The notes: generated by a model from the sequence alone, not told the origin. 64,000 bases of DNA from Bretschneidera sinensis (GCA_023935145.1 CM043699.1:112015036-112079035), one strand, 5' to 3'; numbered from the stretch's first letter, positions 1 through 11,051 are shown. Numbers and translations are program-made.

Positions 1-511
1 CCTTGAATTAGTGGTGGACCAAAAATTGTCTAAAGTTGAGTCCACTTCTTGCATAATTTGTGGCTTTTGTCTGTGGGTCAAAAGCATCTTCTACTTTAGG
101 CCATGGTGGAAGACAAAGTGGAAGACAAAGTTCACTTTGGTATAATTGGAGAACAAAATGATGAGCAACAAAATGATGAGCATTCATTGTTGTTTGTCCT
201 TTGGAACTTTTGTGAGCCTATAAAAGGCATTCCAATTTGAAGCATTCCATCATCAAGTAACATCAAGAATCATCAAGTGAAAGAGAAGTTAAGAGAGAAA
301 TTGTGAGATTGTGTGTATTGACTAAAGCCAATTTTGTAAACACTCTTTGTATATTTTCTCACTATAGTGAAATTTGCCTGTTGGCCTCTGCCCGTGGACG
401 TAGGCTTTAAGCCGAACCACGTAAATTTGTTGTCTCCATATTTATCTTACTTTATTGTTTTGTGATTATTACTCGATCAAATTACGATCCTGTCACGATC
501 CATTTCTAACA
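1..511 (+). mobile_element. 3' part of a copia-type LTR (3' LTR or solo LTR)
   Basis: The stretch ends in TTCTAACA directly against L1 LINE sequence that is uninterrupted in the copy near 56980, so the right LTR edge is at 511. A TATA-like CTATAAAAGG lies near 219. A U5-like motif, GTGGACGTAGG followed by GCCGAACCACG, lies at about 394-422 and recurs in the other copia LTRs here. No primer-binding site follows, so this is a 3' or solo LTR in plus orientation. Its 5' end lies outside the window. The expected target duplication on the right is CAAAC (512-516). Confidence 0.7.
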
Positions 512-2005
512 CAAACTACCAATGAGACTTATAGGACTATAATCCTTCAAACTATAGGGACATTCTGATTTAGAAATAAGAGCAATAAAGGAATTATTCA
601 ACCCCTTTGTTAATTTGGCATTTTGGTGAAATTCCTTCAAGAACAACATGAAGTCTTCCTTCAACATGCCCCAATTATCCCGAATAAAACCTATATTAAA
701 CCCATATGGTCTAGGAGCCTTGTTTGCATCACACCCATCCAAAGCCCTCAGCCCTTCATCTTCAGTAAAATCAGCATCCAATCATCTACTTTGATCCTCT
801 GAAATTCTGTTGCACTCGACCCCAACCATCAATGGATTCACTGCCTCATTTCTCTTCAAATGATTTCTAAAATGCTCTACCATTTTCTCTTTAAACAACG
901 AAGGATTAGATACCAACTACTCTTCAAATTCGAAAGACCAAATATGATTTCGGGTCTTTCTACCATTTGCAACTAAATGAAAAAATCTGCAGTTTTGCTT
1001 ATGTTTCCTTAGCCATTGGATCCTAGATTTTTGTCTTCATTTAGACTCTTCAACCCTGTATAATTTCCATAAATTCCCAAGTATCAGACTGAAATTCTCC
1101 TAATCCTCCTTAGAACAAGGTTGAGTCTCTACTTTACATTCCAACAACATTATTCTCTCATCTAATTCAGAAATTTGTGCAGCTAAATTACAAACCTGAG
1201 ACTTAGCCCAAGTTTTAATAGACATTTTTACTGCTCCCAAATTCCTGTGAATTCTAAAACCTGCCCAACCCCTAACATAATTCTCAGTCCAAGCTTTCTT
1301 GACAACCTCCTTAAAATTGGGAAGATGAAGCCAATGGTTATAAAATCGAAATGGCCGAAGCCCCTAATCCACTTCCACATCTCCAAGGTATATGGGAGAA
1401 TGATCAGAAAAAGAACTAGGCAACGTCCACTGTTTTAACGAAATATATTTCGTTAACCATTTCCCATCAATTAAGAACCTGTCCAGCCTACACAACGTTG
1501 GTGATTCCCTGTTGCTTGACCACATAAACCTCTTTCCCAATAAGGTAAATCAACCAGAGCCACTTATTAAATAAATTCCGCAAAAGAATTAACAACTCTC
1601 ACTTTCTCAAAACTATGTAACGCATTATTGAAATCTCCCCCTACACTCCAAGCCCATGGATAAACTCCTTTCAAATCAATCAGTGACTCCCAGAAAACCT
1701 TCATTTCTCCCTCAAAGTTGGGGGCATAAAAATTCAAGACAGAACAACTAAGACCCACACCAATAATTCTTCCTATCAATAGAAAAAATCAAAAATTTAT
1801 AATTGAATTTTTCACATTAAAAAAACCTTCTTTTATGATGCATATCAAAGCCCCAGAAGCTCCTTCTAATTTTTCTCAAAACCATTTACAGTTTCCTATC
1901 CCAGTTTAGTCGCTTGCAACATAATTAAATCAGGTTTCCCTCTAATACTGACTTTCCAAACTGTACTTCTTTTCTGTGCCCTCCCAAGACCTTATACATT
2001 CTATG
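512..2005 (-). pseudogene. L1-type LINE ORF2 remnant, left copy (endonuclease and start of reverse transcriptase)
   Basis: Minus-strand remnant of a non-LTR retrotransposon ORF2, which makes the nicking endonuclease and reverse transcriptase that copy the element into chromosomal DNA. The N-terminal endonuclease starts near 2005 with an NVRGLGRAQK-like motif in a broken frame. It continues with VLNFYAPNFEG and VGGDFNN (1779-1567) and DRFLIDGKWL near 1470. The start of the reverse transcriptase is seen at 781-512 (NKAPRPYGFNIGFIRDNW). Several stops and frameshifts interrupt it. The frame is cut at 511 by the LTR on its left, so the catalytic FADD part is missing here. It is nearly identical to 56981-58440, which keeps the FADD region. 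It lies downstream of the ORF1 remnant on the same strand. Confidence 0.85.
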
Positions 2006-2064
2006 ATAAAAAATTTCATTTGCAAAAGTAAAACCACACCTAAGAGTATATTCAGGAAAAAAAA

Positions 2065-3031
2065 TTACTTTATGGGCCTCTTCTTAAACTCCCGAGCATC
2101 CCTCCTATCTACGTCCAGAAAACGATCAACCATTTCTTCCTCATCTCCCTTCCAAACCAAGCCTAATTTTTTTTCCATCTCCCAAGTAGCTTTAGCCTCA
2201 CATCTGATCTTCTCATTATGTCTAGCAATATCCGCATCAGATAAAGTCTCATATTTTCTCCAGTCATGTATAGATACATCTCGAAGATTTTCAGATATCT
2301 GCGACCTTAAACTAATCGACTTCTTCTTTTGAGACTTGGAACACTTTTTGCCTTTCTTCATTTTAACTCTTTGAGATTTTTCATTACTAATCAGCTTACA
2401 CCACTTCTTTATAATTAACATTTTTCTTAAACTCTCTTTCCCTAAAAGTAATAATTAACACTTTTCTTAAACTTCCTTAGAAACCTCCCACAGAAACCTC
2501 TACCCTCATATGTATCTGAAACTTGAAAATGGCAGACTTGAATAGAAGTAGAACAAAACACCTCCCAATAATCCAATGCTGCGCTGCAAACCAAAAGAGA
2601 TTTTAGATCATGGCTCATTATTCTTCCAATTTTTTTAGGACAAAAAAGTAAGGAACTTGGTATGACTACTTTTGATTCAACATAAACTAATATTTTAGCT
2701 ACATCAAACTACAGTTTTTGTAGAGTACTACCATCCACCGTAATAAATCTGCCCCACTTATCACCAATTGATTTAAATAATTCTCCATTCCAGGTATGAA
2801 CAAGAACACCCTCACAACGTAACCAGACCAACCTTTCTTGCTCAATATAGTGAACATATCTAATCGCATAGTTATGTAACCACTCTATCTCTTCTTTTAC
2901 CACTTCAAAATTCAAATCATAATCTTCCACTGATGGCAGATGCCTAAAATGATCTGAAGTGTTTAAAAATATATATCCTTCTAATACCAACTTCTTCTCT
3001 TTAGCAACTATTTGGTAATGATTAGGGATAG
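2065..3031 (-). pseudogene. L1-type LINE ORF1 remnant, middle and C-terminal part (left copy)
   Basis: Minus-strand ORF1 of the same LINE, the RNA-binding chaperone protein. The piece at 2990-2709 contains ERLVWLRCEGVLVHTW and GDKWGRFITVD, matching the conserved segment in which plant L1 ORF1 proteins carry a W-[LIV]-R-x-x-G-V-x-x-H-x-W pattern. The piece at 2421-2065 is lysine- and acid-rich (KMKKGKKCSKSQKKKS, then WRKYETLSDADIARHNEK). Compared with the copy at 58440-59210, about 60 bases near 2640 are missing. The upstream part, with an RRM, continues at 8886-9328 beyond Copia-1. No intact reading frame remains. Confidence 0.8.
3027..3031 (+). repeat. 5-bp target-site duplication of Copia-1 (left)
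   Basis: GATAG here is repeated at 8886-8890 just after the 3' LTR. The uninterrupted paralogous site at 36771-36775 has a single GATAG between the same flanking bases. Confidence 0.92.
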
Positions 3032-4009
3032 TGTTGGTATTTGTCTAAGGTTTAAACATGGTTTAAACATGGTTAAGGTTTGAACAGGTCCAAGTATGGT
3101 TAAAAGATGGTTAAAGTCTAAACCAAAGATGGAGGATCAAAGTTCAGCAAGTTAGAAGGCTGCACACATGTGTGTGCTTCATTTTGGAGCAAGGGAAGGC
3201 CATGCGCACTAGTGTGCGCACTTCTGCACACAAGCATAAGGGTGTTGTGTGAAGGGGACAACAACTTGGAGCTGCAGCACGGAGCTGCAGCGCTGGAACC
3301 TGGCAGGAATAGCAGAAGGGACAGAAACTTGGAGCTGCAGCGCGGCGCTGCAGCTTTGGCCGGCACACATGGACAACATGCTTTAGCCTTCTCTTAGGTG
3401 CGTGAATGCAAGGTTAAAACACACAGCACCACTTAGGATTGATGGAGGGCCATGGTTAAGTGGTCATCAAGATCTAAGGGTGGAGAATGACACACAAGAT
3501 TGGACAAGAAGTTGGTGCACTATATAAAAGGTCACCTAAGTTCAATCTCAACACCACAAACATAAGGTTGTGACACAAGATGTAATGTAACTTGTGAGAC
3601 ATGTGTGTGGATGAGAGAATTGTGTGAGAGTGCAAAGACACAAAACACAAGAGGGACTCATTGTAGAGAGGCTGGTTGTAAAGAAAAGAGGGTAGTAGAG
3701 AATTGATAGGAAGCATTATAATAGGTCTATCACTTTCTCGTTCTCTTCTTGGTTTCTTCAAGAACATTGTGGTTTCTTGAAGGGGGTTGTTGTAACTTTG
3801 TAAGAACCATTGATTTAGTGCAGAGAGTTCGGAGGAACTCATGGGGACGTAGGCACATGGCCGAACCTCGACAACAAATTGCTTGTCTTCTTTCTTTCTT
3901 TGATTTTCTGTTCTTGTGTTCGATTGCTGTTTTCTTTTCTACAAGTCATTCAAGACTTGGGTGTTTGGAAGATCACCACCTGAGCATCTTGTCAAGGTGA
4001 TTTCCAATA
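3032..4009 (+). repeat. Copia-1 5' LTR
   Basis: Begins TGTTGGTATTTG and ends CCAATA (expected CCAACA, as in the 3' LTR). A TATA box, CTATATAAAAGG, lies near 3520. The U5 motif GGGGACGTAGG followed by GCCGAACCTCG lies near 3842-3870. A diverged repeat of GGAGCTGCAGC blocks occurs near 3268-3350. Confidence 0.92.
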
Positions 4010-4010
4010 G

Positions 4011-4022
4011 TGGTATCAGAGC
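4011..4022 (+). promoter_or_regulatory. Copia-1 primer-binding site (initiator Met-tRNA type)
   Basis: TGGTATCAGAGC lies one base after the LTR. It is complementary to the 3' end of plant initiator methionine tRNA, the usual primer of copia elements. The same 12-mer is repeated near 4031 (AGTGGTATCAGAGCTTG). Confidence 0.9.
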
Positions 4023-4123
4023 TTTGGACAGTGGTATCAGAGCTTGCACAGCTGGTTATCGGAGCAAGAAGTAGAAGGTACGGAGCCAAGACTCCAAGAA
4101 TCAAAGATCAAACTTCTTGGGTG

Positions 4124-4313
4124 ATTCAAGAACGGAGTTAAGATCTATATCTGATCCTGTTCTTGAGGTAAATCAAGAATGGTGTTAAGATCAATATCTG
4201 ATCGTGTTCTTGAGGGTGATTCAAGAACGGTGTAAAGATCAAGATTTGGTCGTGTTCTTGAGAGTGATTCAAGAACGGTTAGGATCCATCTTCGATCTGT
4301 GTTCTTGAGGTTA
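4124..4313 (+). repeat. Four about 48-bp direct repeats in the Copia-1 leader, each with an inverted repeat
   Basis: Between the primer-binding site and gag, four diverged units of about 48 bp follow each other, starting near 4124, 4171, 4219 and 4267. Each starts with TCAAGAAC (or TCAAGAAT) and ends with GTTCTTGA, an 8-bp inverted repeat, so the genomic RNA could form a row of four similar hairpins. Confidence 0.8.
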
Positions 4314-4361
4314 AAGAAAGCATTTGTGGTTAGTGCATAAATCTAGGATCTTGTCCGCAAG

Positions 4362-5162
4362 ATGGGTTCAAATTTTGGTATTGAGAAGTGTGATGGAAAG
4401 GGAGACTTTGCCCTTTGGAAGCAGAACATCAAGGAGGTTCTAGTGCAACAGAAAGTGGACTTAGCTCTTGGAGAAGATGATGCTTTTCCAGCAAGTGTCA
4501 TGGAGGACCAGCGGAATGAGATGAAGAAGATGGCTTACAGCACCATTTTCTTGCACAAGTCGGATAATGTCACAAGGGAGTGCGGAGACTCGAAAGATCC
4601 AGTTGCAATATGGAAGAAACTAGACGAGTTGTTTCTTGCCAAGACTCTCCCAGATAAGAGGTATCTTCGTAAACGAATCTTTGCTTTTAAATTTGGTCCT
4701 AAGAAAGAGTTGCAAGATAATCTTGATGCCAAGATAAGGAGTGCATCAAGTGGTAAAGGGCTGTTCTTTAAAAGAAGGCTAGCAACTTGGTATGGCAGCA
4801 ACCATGGCTACTACCGGGACAGGGGTAGAGGAGAGAGCCATGGGAGAGTGCACAGCAGCATGCATGGCTACTACCAGGATAGAGGTAGAGGAGAGAGCCA
4901 TGAGAGAGTGCACAGTAGCAACCATGGCTACTACCGGGACAGAGGTAGAGGAGAGAGCCATGGGAGAGTGTACAGCAGCATGCATGGCTACTACCGGGAT
5001 AGAGGTAGAGGAGAGAGCCATGGGAGAGTGCACAACAACATGCATGGCTACTACCGAGACAGAGGTAGAGGAGAAAGCCATGGGAGAGTGCACAGCAGCA
5101 TGCATGGTACTACCGGGACAGAGGTAGAGGAGAAAGCCATGGGAGAATGCATTCCAAACTAA
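4362..5162 (+). pseudogene. gag: Copia-1 gag (capsid/nucleocapsid), frameshifted after an internal 20-residue repeat array
   Basis: Gag forms the virus-like particle and packages element RNA. The start ATG at 4362 follows the leader. Residues 1-125 look like the copia gag core (GSNFGIEKCDG, DFALWKQNIKEVL, then LFLAKTLPDKRYLRKRIFAFKF). The usual middle segment is shortened. Residues about 145-250 are five in-frame copies of a 20-residue arginine/glycine-rich unit (HGYYRDRGRGESHGR) plus a sixth. The sixth unit lacks one base near 5108, so the frame shifts there. The true continuation, with a CX2CX4HX4C zinc knuckle (CYYCHKKGHVKKDC, about 5180-5221), lies in the next frame from 5147. Confidence 0.85.
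4801..5160 (+). repeat. 60-bp tandem repeat, six copies, inside Copia-1 gag
   Basis: Each unit starts with (TG/AC)CATGGCTACTACC and ends with CACAGCAGCA-like sequence. Five units are exactly 60 bp and the sixth has a one-base deletion. Because the period is a multiple of three, several forward and reverse frames stay open across it; only the gag frame is supported. Confidence 0.95.
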
Positions 5163-7828
5163 GATTTGGAGGGAAGAGCTGCTACTACTGCCATAAGAAG
5201 GGTCATGTCAAGAAAGATTGCAAGAAGATGACAAGGAATAGAGGAGGAAGCCATACCAAGAATGGAGAGGCTTCTGTTGCCAAAACAGAACAACAAGATG
5301 ATGATATTCTTGTTGTGTGCTCAGATGTGAGCAAGGGGCAAGAAGGTAGAGGGAAATGGATCTTGGATTCCGGGTGCACTTATCACATGTGCCCTCACCG
5401 GAGTTGGTTCAAGAATTTCAAGGAGACCAATGATGAAAGGGTTTTCTTGGGGAATGATGTTTCTTACCAAGTGAGAGGCATAGGAGACATCCAGGCGAGG
5501 ATGTTTGATAGAATGACAAGGCTGCTGGAAAATGTGAGGTATCTCCCAGATTTGAGGAGGAATTTGATCTCATTGGGGTAGCTGGATTCCATAGGATACA
5601 CATGCAAGATAGAGGGAGGAAAGATCAAGGTAGCCAAGGGATCTTTGGTAGTGATCAAGGCAGCAAGAAACGATGGACTCTATGAGATGATAGGAGAGAC
5701 AGAAATCAATGATCAAGCAGCAAGCTTGATGGCTAAGATGGATAGGGTAGCCTTTTGGCACACTCGCTTGGGACATATGAGCAAAGAGGGCCTGAAAGTT
5801 CTCAGCAAGGATGGCCTACTTGGTGGAGACAAAGCAGAGGAACTTGATTTCTGCGAGTGTTGTGTTCTTGAGAAGCAACACCGGGTCAGCTTCAATAATA
5901 GAGTGCACAAGTCTAAGGGCATTCTTGACTACATTCATACGGACCTTTGGGGACCAGCAAGGACACCAACACAGGGAGGTAACATTTACTTTCTGTCTTT
6001 AATTGATGATTATTCAAGAAAAGTGTGGGTTTATTTGGTGAAAAATAAATCAGATGCCTTGAATAAGTTAGTGGTGTGGAAAGGGCTGGTTGAGACTCAA
6101 ATGGGTAGAGTAGTTAAGGGGATAAGAACTGATAATGGCTTAGAAATTTTTAACCAAGAACTTGATCAATTATGTAGGTTAAATGGGATTCTAAGACATA
6201 GTACTGTTGTGGAAACCCCTCAGCAAAGTGGAGTTGCTGAGTGGATGAATAAGACCCTTATGGAAAAGGTTAGGTACATGTTAAATAGATCTGGATTACC
6301 CGAGTGTTTTTGGGGGGAAGCTGTGGCTACAGCTGCATACTTGGTAAATAGATCACCCTCTAGGATTGTGTATCAAAAGACTCCCGAAGAGATGTGGAGT
6401 GGAAAACCCCCTGAGTTGGACAACCTTAGGACTTTTGGGTGTGCTGCGTATGCACAACAAAAAGAAGATAAGCTTAGCCCAGGATCTAGAAAATGTGTGT
6501 TTCTAGGATATGGGGAAGGGGCTAAGGGGTATAGGTTGTGGTCCTTAGAGAAAGAAGGATTAAGACTCATTATAAGTAGGGATGTTAATTTTAATGAATT
6601 GTTATTTCCCTACTTGGAGAAAACTAACCCTGCAGGGGCTAGTGAGCAAACCAGTTTAGTTCTTGTGGAGCATAGCATCAAGGAAGATTCAATTCAGGTA
6701 GAGCAAGGAAGGCAAGAGGATTCGGACCAGGTAGAGCCCTTGGATGAAGGCCATGCTCAGGGCACTCAAGAGGAGGCTAAACTAGAAGAGGTTGATGCAG
6801 TAAGTCGGAAGGACTATCAGCTCACAAGAGACCGGGAAAGAAGGCTGGTCGGACCACCTTCAAGATATGGGTTTGCGGATGCTGCAGATGCAGCAACTCC
6901 TTGGACAAAAGGAGGGATGAGTGAACAAGGGACTTACATGGGATGTAAGGATTTGCCAAGATCGAAGCTAGCTATGGAGGAAGAAATGGATTCTTTGAGG
7001 AAGAACAACTTCTAGGAATTGGTGCACATTCCAGGAAATCAAAGAGTTGTGGATTGGAAGTGGACTTACAAGGTCAAAAAAGGGTACCCTCCAGGAGATG
7101 AAGTCCGGAACAAGGCTAAGCCGGTGGCGAATGGGTTCACAAGAAGAGAAGACATAGGTTTCACAGAAACTTTCTCACCTGGACACAAGGTGGAGAAGAT
7201 GGTGAGTATCATCACCTATGTCATTGATGGATTGTTGGTTTGGAACAGTAGGAAGAGGATGGAAAGGTTTACATCTCAACTCAGTGAGGAGTTCGAGAGG
7301 AAGGATCTCAGCCTTACACAAAAGATCCTTAGGATGAGTATAATCCAAGAAAAGGAAAGAAACCGGTTGAGGGTTTCTTGGGCAATGGGTGTTCTCAGCA
7401 AATTTGTGAGTAATCCTGGAAAGAAGCATTGCCTTGGGATGAAGTGGTTACTGAGGTATTTGAAGGCTCAGTGGCAGCCAATGGTAGCACTCATAACAAC
7501 CAGGGCAGAATACATAGCGGCTATGGAAGCCATAAAGGAGGCTATGGGGTGCAAAGGGTTGTTTGACGAGTGGGAGGTCTTAAAAGAGCAGGTTGTGGTG
7601 TCTTCAGATAGCCAAAGTGCACGACACTTGTGGAGGAATCTAGTGTTCCATGGGGGGATGAAGCATATGGATGTTCGGTATCATTACATTCCAGAATATG
7701 GTACGAAAAGATGCATTCATGTTGACAAGAAGACCGTGAAGGAAAGTCCTGCAGATTTAGGCACCAAGGTTCTACCTCTAAGAAGGTCCAATCATTGCCT
7801 TGGACTTCTTAGGATTGGAGTCAGTTGA
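5147..7828 (+). pseudogene. pol: Copia-1 pol (protease, integrase, RT, RNase H) with two stops and internal deletions
   Basis: One reading frame, broken by TAG at 5579 and 7013, carries these domains in order. The gag zinc knuckle comes first (about 5180). The aspartic protease has WILDSGCTYHMC (about 5360). The integrase has the zinc motif HTRLGH..CECC (about 5758-5870), then HTDLWGP, DDYSRKVWVY, RTDNG and a GVAEWMN region. The RT fingers are present (VDWKWTYKVKKG, about 7050). In RT the catalytic palm is largely gone. FSPGHKVEKMVSI runs straight into a remnant, YVIDGLL, where YVDDML would be expected. Further pieces are missing before SNPGKKH and before TRAEYIAA of RNase H. Sequence resumes as SSDSQSARHL and HMDVRYHYI. 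All three deletions leave the frame open. Confidence 0.88.
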
Positions 7829-7895
7829 TTGATGACTCAAGATGAGTTTGGATCCCGAAGATCTCTGCACAATGGTTCGGGTTTAAACGCTTAGA

Positions 7896-7908
7896 CAAAG
7901 GTAGAGAT
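7896..7908 (+). promoter_or_regulatory. Copia-1 polypurine tract
   Basis: AAAGGTAGAGAT lies directly before the 3' LTR, matching the plus-strand priming site of Tork-type copia elements. Confidence 0.75.
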
Positions 7909-8885
7909 TATTGGTATTTGTCTAAGGTTTAAACATGGTCAAACACGGTTAAGGTTTGAACAGGTCCAAGTATGGTTCAAAGATGGTTAAAGTCTAAACC
8001 AAAGGTGGAGGATCAAAGTTCAGCAAGTTAGAAGGCTGCACACATGTGTGTGCTTCATTTTGGAGCAAGGGAAGGCCATGCGTACTAGTGTGCGCACTTC
8101 TGCACACAAGCAGAAGGGTGTTGTGTGAAGGGGACAACAACTTGGAGCTGCAGCACAGAGCTGCAGCGCTGGAACCTGATAGGAATAGCATAAAGGACAG
8201 AAACTTGGAGCTACAGTGCGGCGCTACAACTTTGGCCGGCACACATGGACAGCATGCTTTAGCCTTCTCTTAGGTACATGAATGCAAGGTTAAAATGCAC
8301 AACACCACTTAGGATTGATAGAGGGCCATGGTTAAGTGGTCATCAAGATCTAAGGGTGGAGAATGACACACAAGATTGGATAAGAAGTTGGTGCACTATA
8401 TAAAGGGTCACCTAGGTTCAATCTCAACACCACAAACATAAGGTTGTGACACAAGATGTAATATAACTTGTGAGACATGTGTGTGGATGAGAGAATTGTG
8501 TGAGAGTGCAAAGACACTAAACACAAGAGGGACTCATTTTAGAGAGGCTGGTTGTAAAGAAGAGAGGGTAGTAGAGAATTGATAGGAAGCATTGTAATAG
8601 GTCTATCACTTTCTCGTTCTCTTCTTGGTTTCTTCAAGAACATTGTGGTTTCTTGAAGGGGGTTGCTGTAACTTTGTAAGAACCATTGATTTAGTGCAGA
8701 GAGTTCGGAGGAACTCATGGGGACGTAGGCACATTGCTGAACCTCGACAACAAATTGCTTGTCTTCTTTCTTTCTTTGATTTTCTGTTCTTGTGTTCGAT
8801 TGCTGTTTTCTTTTCTACAAGTCATTCAAGACTTGGGTGTTTGGAAGATCACCACCTGGGCATCTTGTCAAGGTGATTTCCAACA
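7909..8885 (+). repeat. Copia-1 3' LTR
   Basis: Aligns to 3032-4009 along its whole length. It starts TATTGGTATTTG (TG changed to TA) and ends CCAACA. It is followed by target duplication GATAG at 8886-8890. Confidence 0.92.
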
Positions 8886-9328
8886 GATAGAAACATTTGC
8901 ACTATTAGAATGGGATAACTAATTGATCTATGAATTAACGATAGATTCTTTTAACACCTTTGCACAAGTTCTATTGTATCTATATGCTTTCCCTATGATA
9001 GCAACTATTGTATTATCGACAATGAGCCCCAATTTATGCTTTCCCTATGAAACCAATGATCTCCTACATGAGTACTCAAATTATTTTCCCTATCATAAGA
9101 AGCTAGCTTGACCAACAAATATTGTGCCATAAATCTTAAACCGTTGAGATTCTTAATAGCTCTTAGTGCGTCCTATCTTTTGTCAAAACGAACAAAGCCA
9201 AAAGAATCACTCCTTCCTTTTCTTCTCTTATTCAAAACATAAACATCCCCAACTCCTCCCACCACTTTAAACAATTTCCATGAATCATGAACTGTTGTTG
9301 TTGGATTGAGATGATCAATAAAAAGCAT
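8886..9328 (-). pseudogene. L1-type LINE ORF1 remnant, second RRM (left copy)
   Basis: Continuation of the LINE interrupted by Copia-1. It aligns with 36771-37575, where the same protein segment has an RRM start (LFIDHLNPTATF) and a following segment (KYLVVKLASYDG). Here it is broken by stops and small indels. It ends abruptly at about 9328, where homology to the other copy jumps to 39305, so the ORF1 start has been lost in this copy. Confidence 0.7.
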
Positions 9329-9861
9329 CAGGGTATTGGATGGATGTAAAAGTAGGTATTTGAGTTAAGAGAGAAGTGAAATATATGAAAAGAGGGTGAT
9401 GATTAGGATCTGAGATGGATGACCTTGAGTTGTAGAGTCTTGTATCCATGGCTATGTTTCTTGCCCCTTTATGTCCCCCTCTCTCTCAGCTCTCTTCTAC
9501 TTAGGATATGATTATTTAATTCATAACTGAAAAATAATACTAATAGATGCTTCATGTTTAGGATTTTTGGTAAGAGTTGAGTTCAAAGGCATGTTTAGGA
9601 TCAAAGATTGGAGTGGTCAGCCATATCAGGTTGAAGAGGATGAGAGAGGAGATGGAGAATAAAGGATTAAATCACTTTTTTAATTCAATTAAATACAAGT
9701 GTAATTTTGACAATTCAAAGAAATTTCCTTTGGCATTAGCTCTAGCAATATCATCACCCAGATAGGTACATATTTTATTTAAGCTTTTAAAAATTTTAAA
9801 AATGAAATTTGTCTTTTTTTATTTATTGTTTTATGAATTGAGTCCAAGGTTATCTTGATAA
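9329..9861. other. Intergenic, no gene seen; duplicated at 39305-39802
   Basis: From about 9366 the sequence aligns base for base with 39305-39802. No coding pattern is convincing. The longest open stretch (9577-9765) is broken in the paralog. Confidence 0.7.
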
Positions 9862-10320
9862 TGTGGGATTTTGTGGCTCAATCTCCAACAGCCATTGTTG
9901 ACTCTCTCTCTTAGCAGCTCATTGAATAACTTTGCAACAAATCCAGCATAATTATTACAGAATCCACCTTTCGGTGGAAAAGAAATTGGTGGCCATGAAA
10001 GTCCAATCTTAGGGGCTTGCTTTTAGCAGAGTAAATGAGCCCATGTGATGGGCCCTTGTTTTTTCCTCTCTATCATTTATTCCCCTCCTTCATGTATAAA
10101 TAGAGAGATGACTTTGCATTTTGTAGTATCAGAAAAAGAGAGAAACTGAGTGATCATTATACTCAGTAGAGAGAGAGTGAGGTGTAGTGTGAGAGTTCTC
10201 CTTGTAATTCCTCCTCATTATACAAAAATCAACTGGCTTTGCCCGAGGATGTAGGTAAATTGTCGAACCTCATAAATTATTGTGTGTTTGGTGTGTGTTA
10301 GATTACTCATGGGAATAACA
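9862..10320 (+). repeat. Copia-2 5' LTR
   Basis: 459 bp. TATA box TGTATAAATAG near 10095. The U5 motif GAGGATGTAGG followed by GTCGAACCTCA lies near 10240-10272. It is followed by AAAA and the primer-binding site. Confidence 0.93.
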
Positions 10321-10324
10321 AAAA

Positions 10325-10337
10325 TGGTATCAGAGCT
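10325..10337 (+). promoter_or_regulatory. Copia-2 primer-binding site (initiator Met-tRNA type)
   Basis: TGGTATCAGAGCT lies four bases after the 5' LTR. Confidence 0.9.
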
Positions 10338-11051
10338 CAGGTTCACAATCTGACCAGACTCGAACACCTCGAATTTGGAGTTTGAAGGCAGAGCTCGTCA
10401 ATACTAGTTCAATGGTATCTTACGCGTCGAAATTGGAACTAAAACGAGGCCGTAGCAGCCGTTTAAAGCTTTCACTTTTTACATTTTTTTTTTCAAACGC
10501 GGCCTTAACTCTGAACTAAATATTCAAAATTTCCGCTGAGAAGAAGAACAGTAGCTGAGTCGACTCGGTTGGCTGTACGGTCCGACCCGACCCGATCTAT
10601 TTTACTTAGACCAACCCATTGTTCTTTTTTGCTCCAACCCAGTTGTAGAGGCCCTGCCCGACATCAGAAAGCCTAGTCAAGACTTGACTTGGCCTAGTCC
10701 AAAAGCCACAAGCCCAGCCCAAGTCCATTGGTCAAGCCCAGAGTTGACCAGCCCAGTTCATTTCATTTAGAATGGCCCAGCCCGCGGTAGATTGGACCGA
10801 CCCAATCCAGATCCGACCCGACCTGCATTTGGACCTGCTGACCAGACATTGACCGGGGTTGACCAGATTCATTTTTTTGCCCTTTTTGGTCTGATTTTGG
10901 CCCCTTTTTTGCCGATTTAAACTGGTTCCCTCCATTTTCGCCCGTTCTGGACACAACCATGGTCTTCGTTTCTGATAATTTTGCTCCTAAGTTGTCGTTG
11001 TACCTTAGTGGAGCCTTTGGAGAGATTTTCTGATAGCGGGAAATTGTTAGC

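Larger units (their letters stand above)
3032..8885 (+). mobile_element. Copia-1: complete Ty1/copia LTR retrotransposon (Tork/Tnt1-like), degenerate
   Basis: Element of about 5.85 kb with 978- and 977-bp LTRs, a primer-binding site, gag, pol in the order protease-integrase-RT-RNase H (copia order), a polypurine tract and a perfect 5-bp target duplication. It lies in the L1 LINE ORF1 and is absent from the paralogous site at 36771. A count by eye gives about 37 differences between its LTRs. Gag is frameshifted, pol has two stops, and RT and RNase H carry internal deletions, so it cannot be autonomous as it stands. Confidence 0.93.

Noticed and set aside
4779..5127. Long open frames on both strands across the gag repeat
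   Set aside because: A 60-bp period keeps any stop-free frame open. Only the gag frame has upstream and downstream gag homology.
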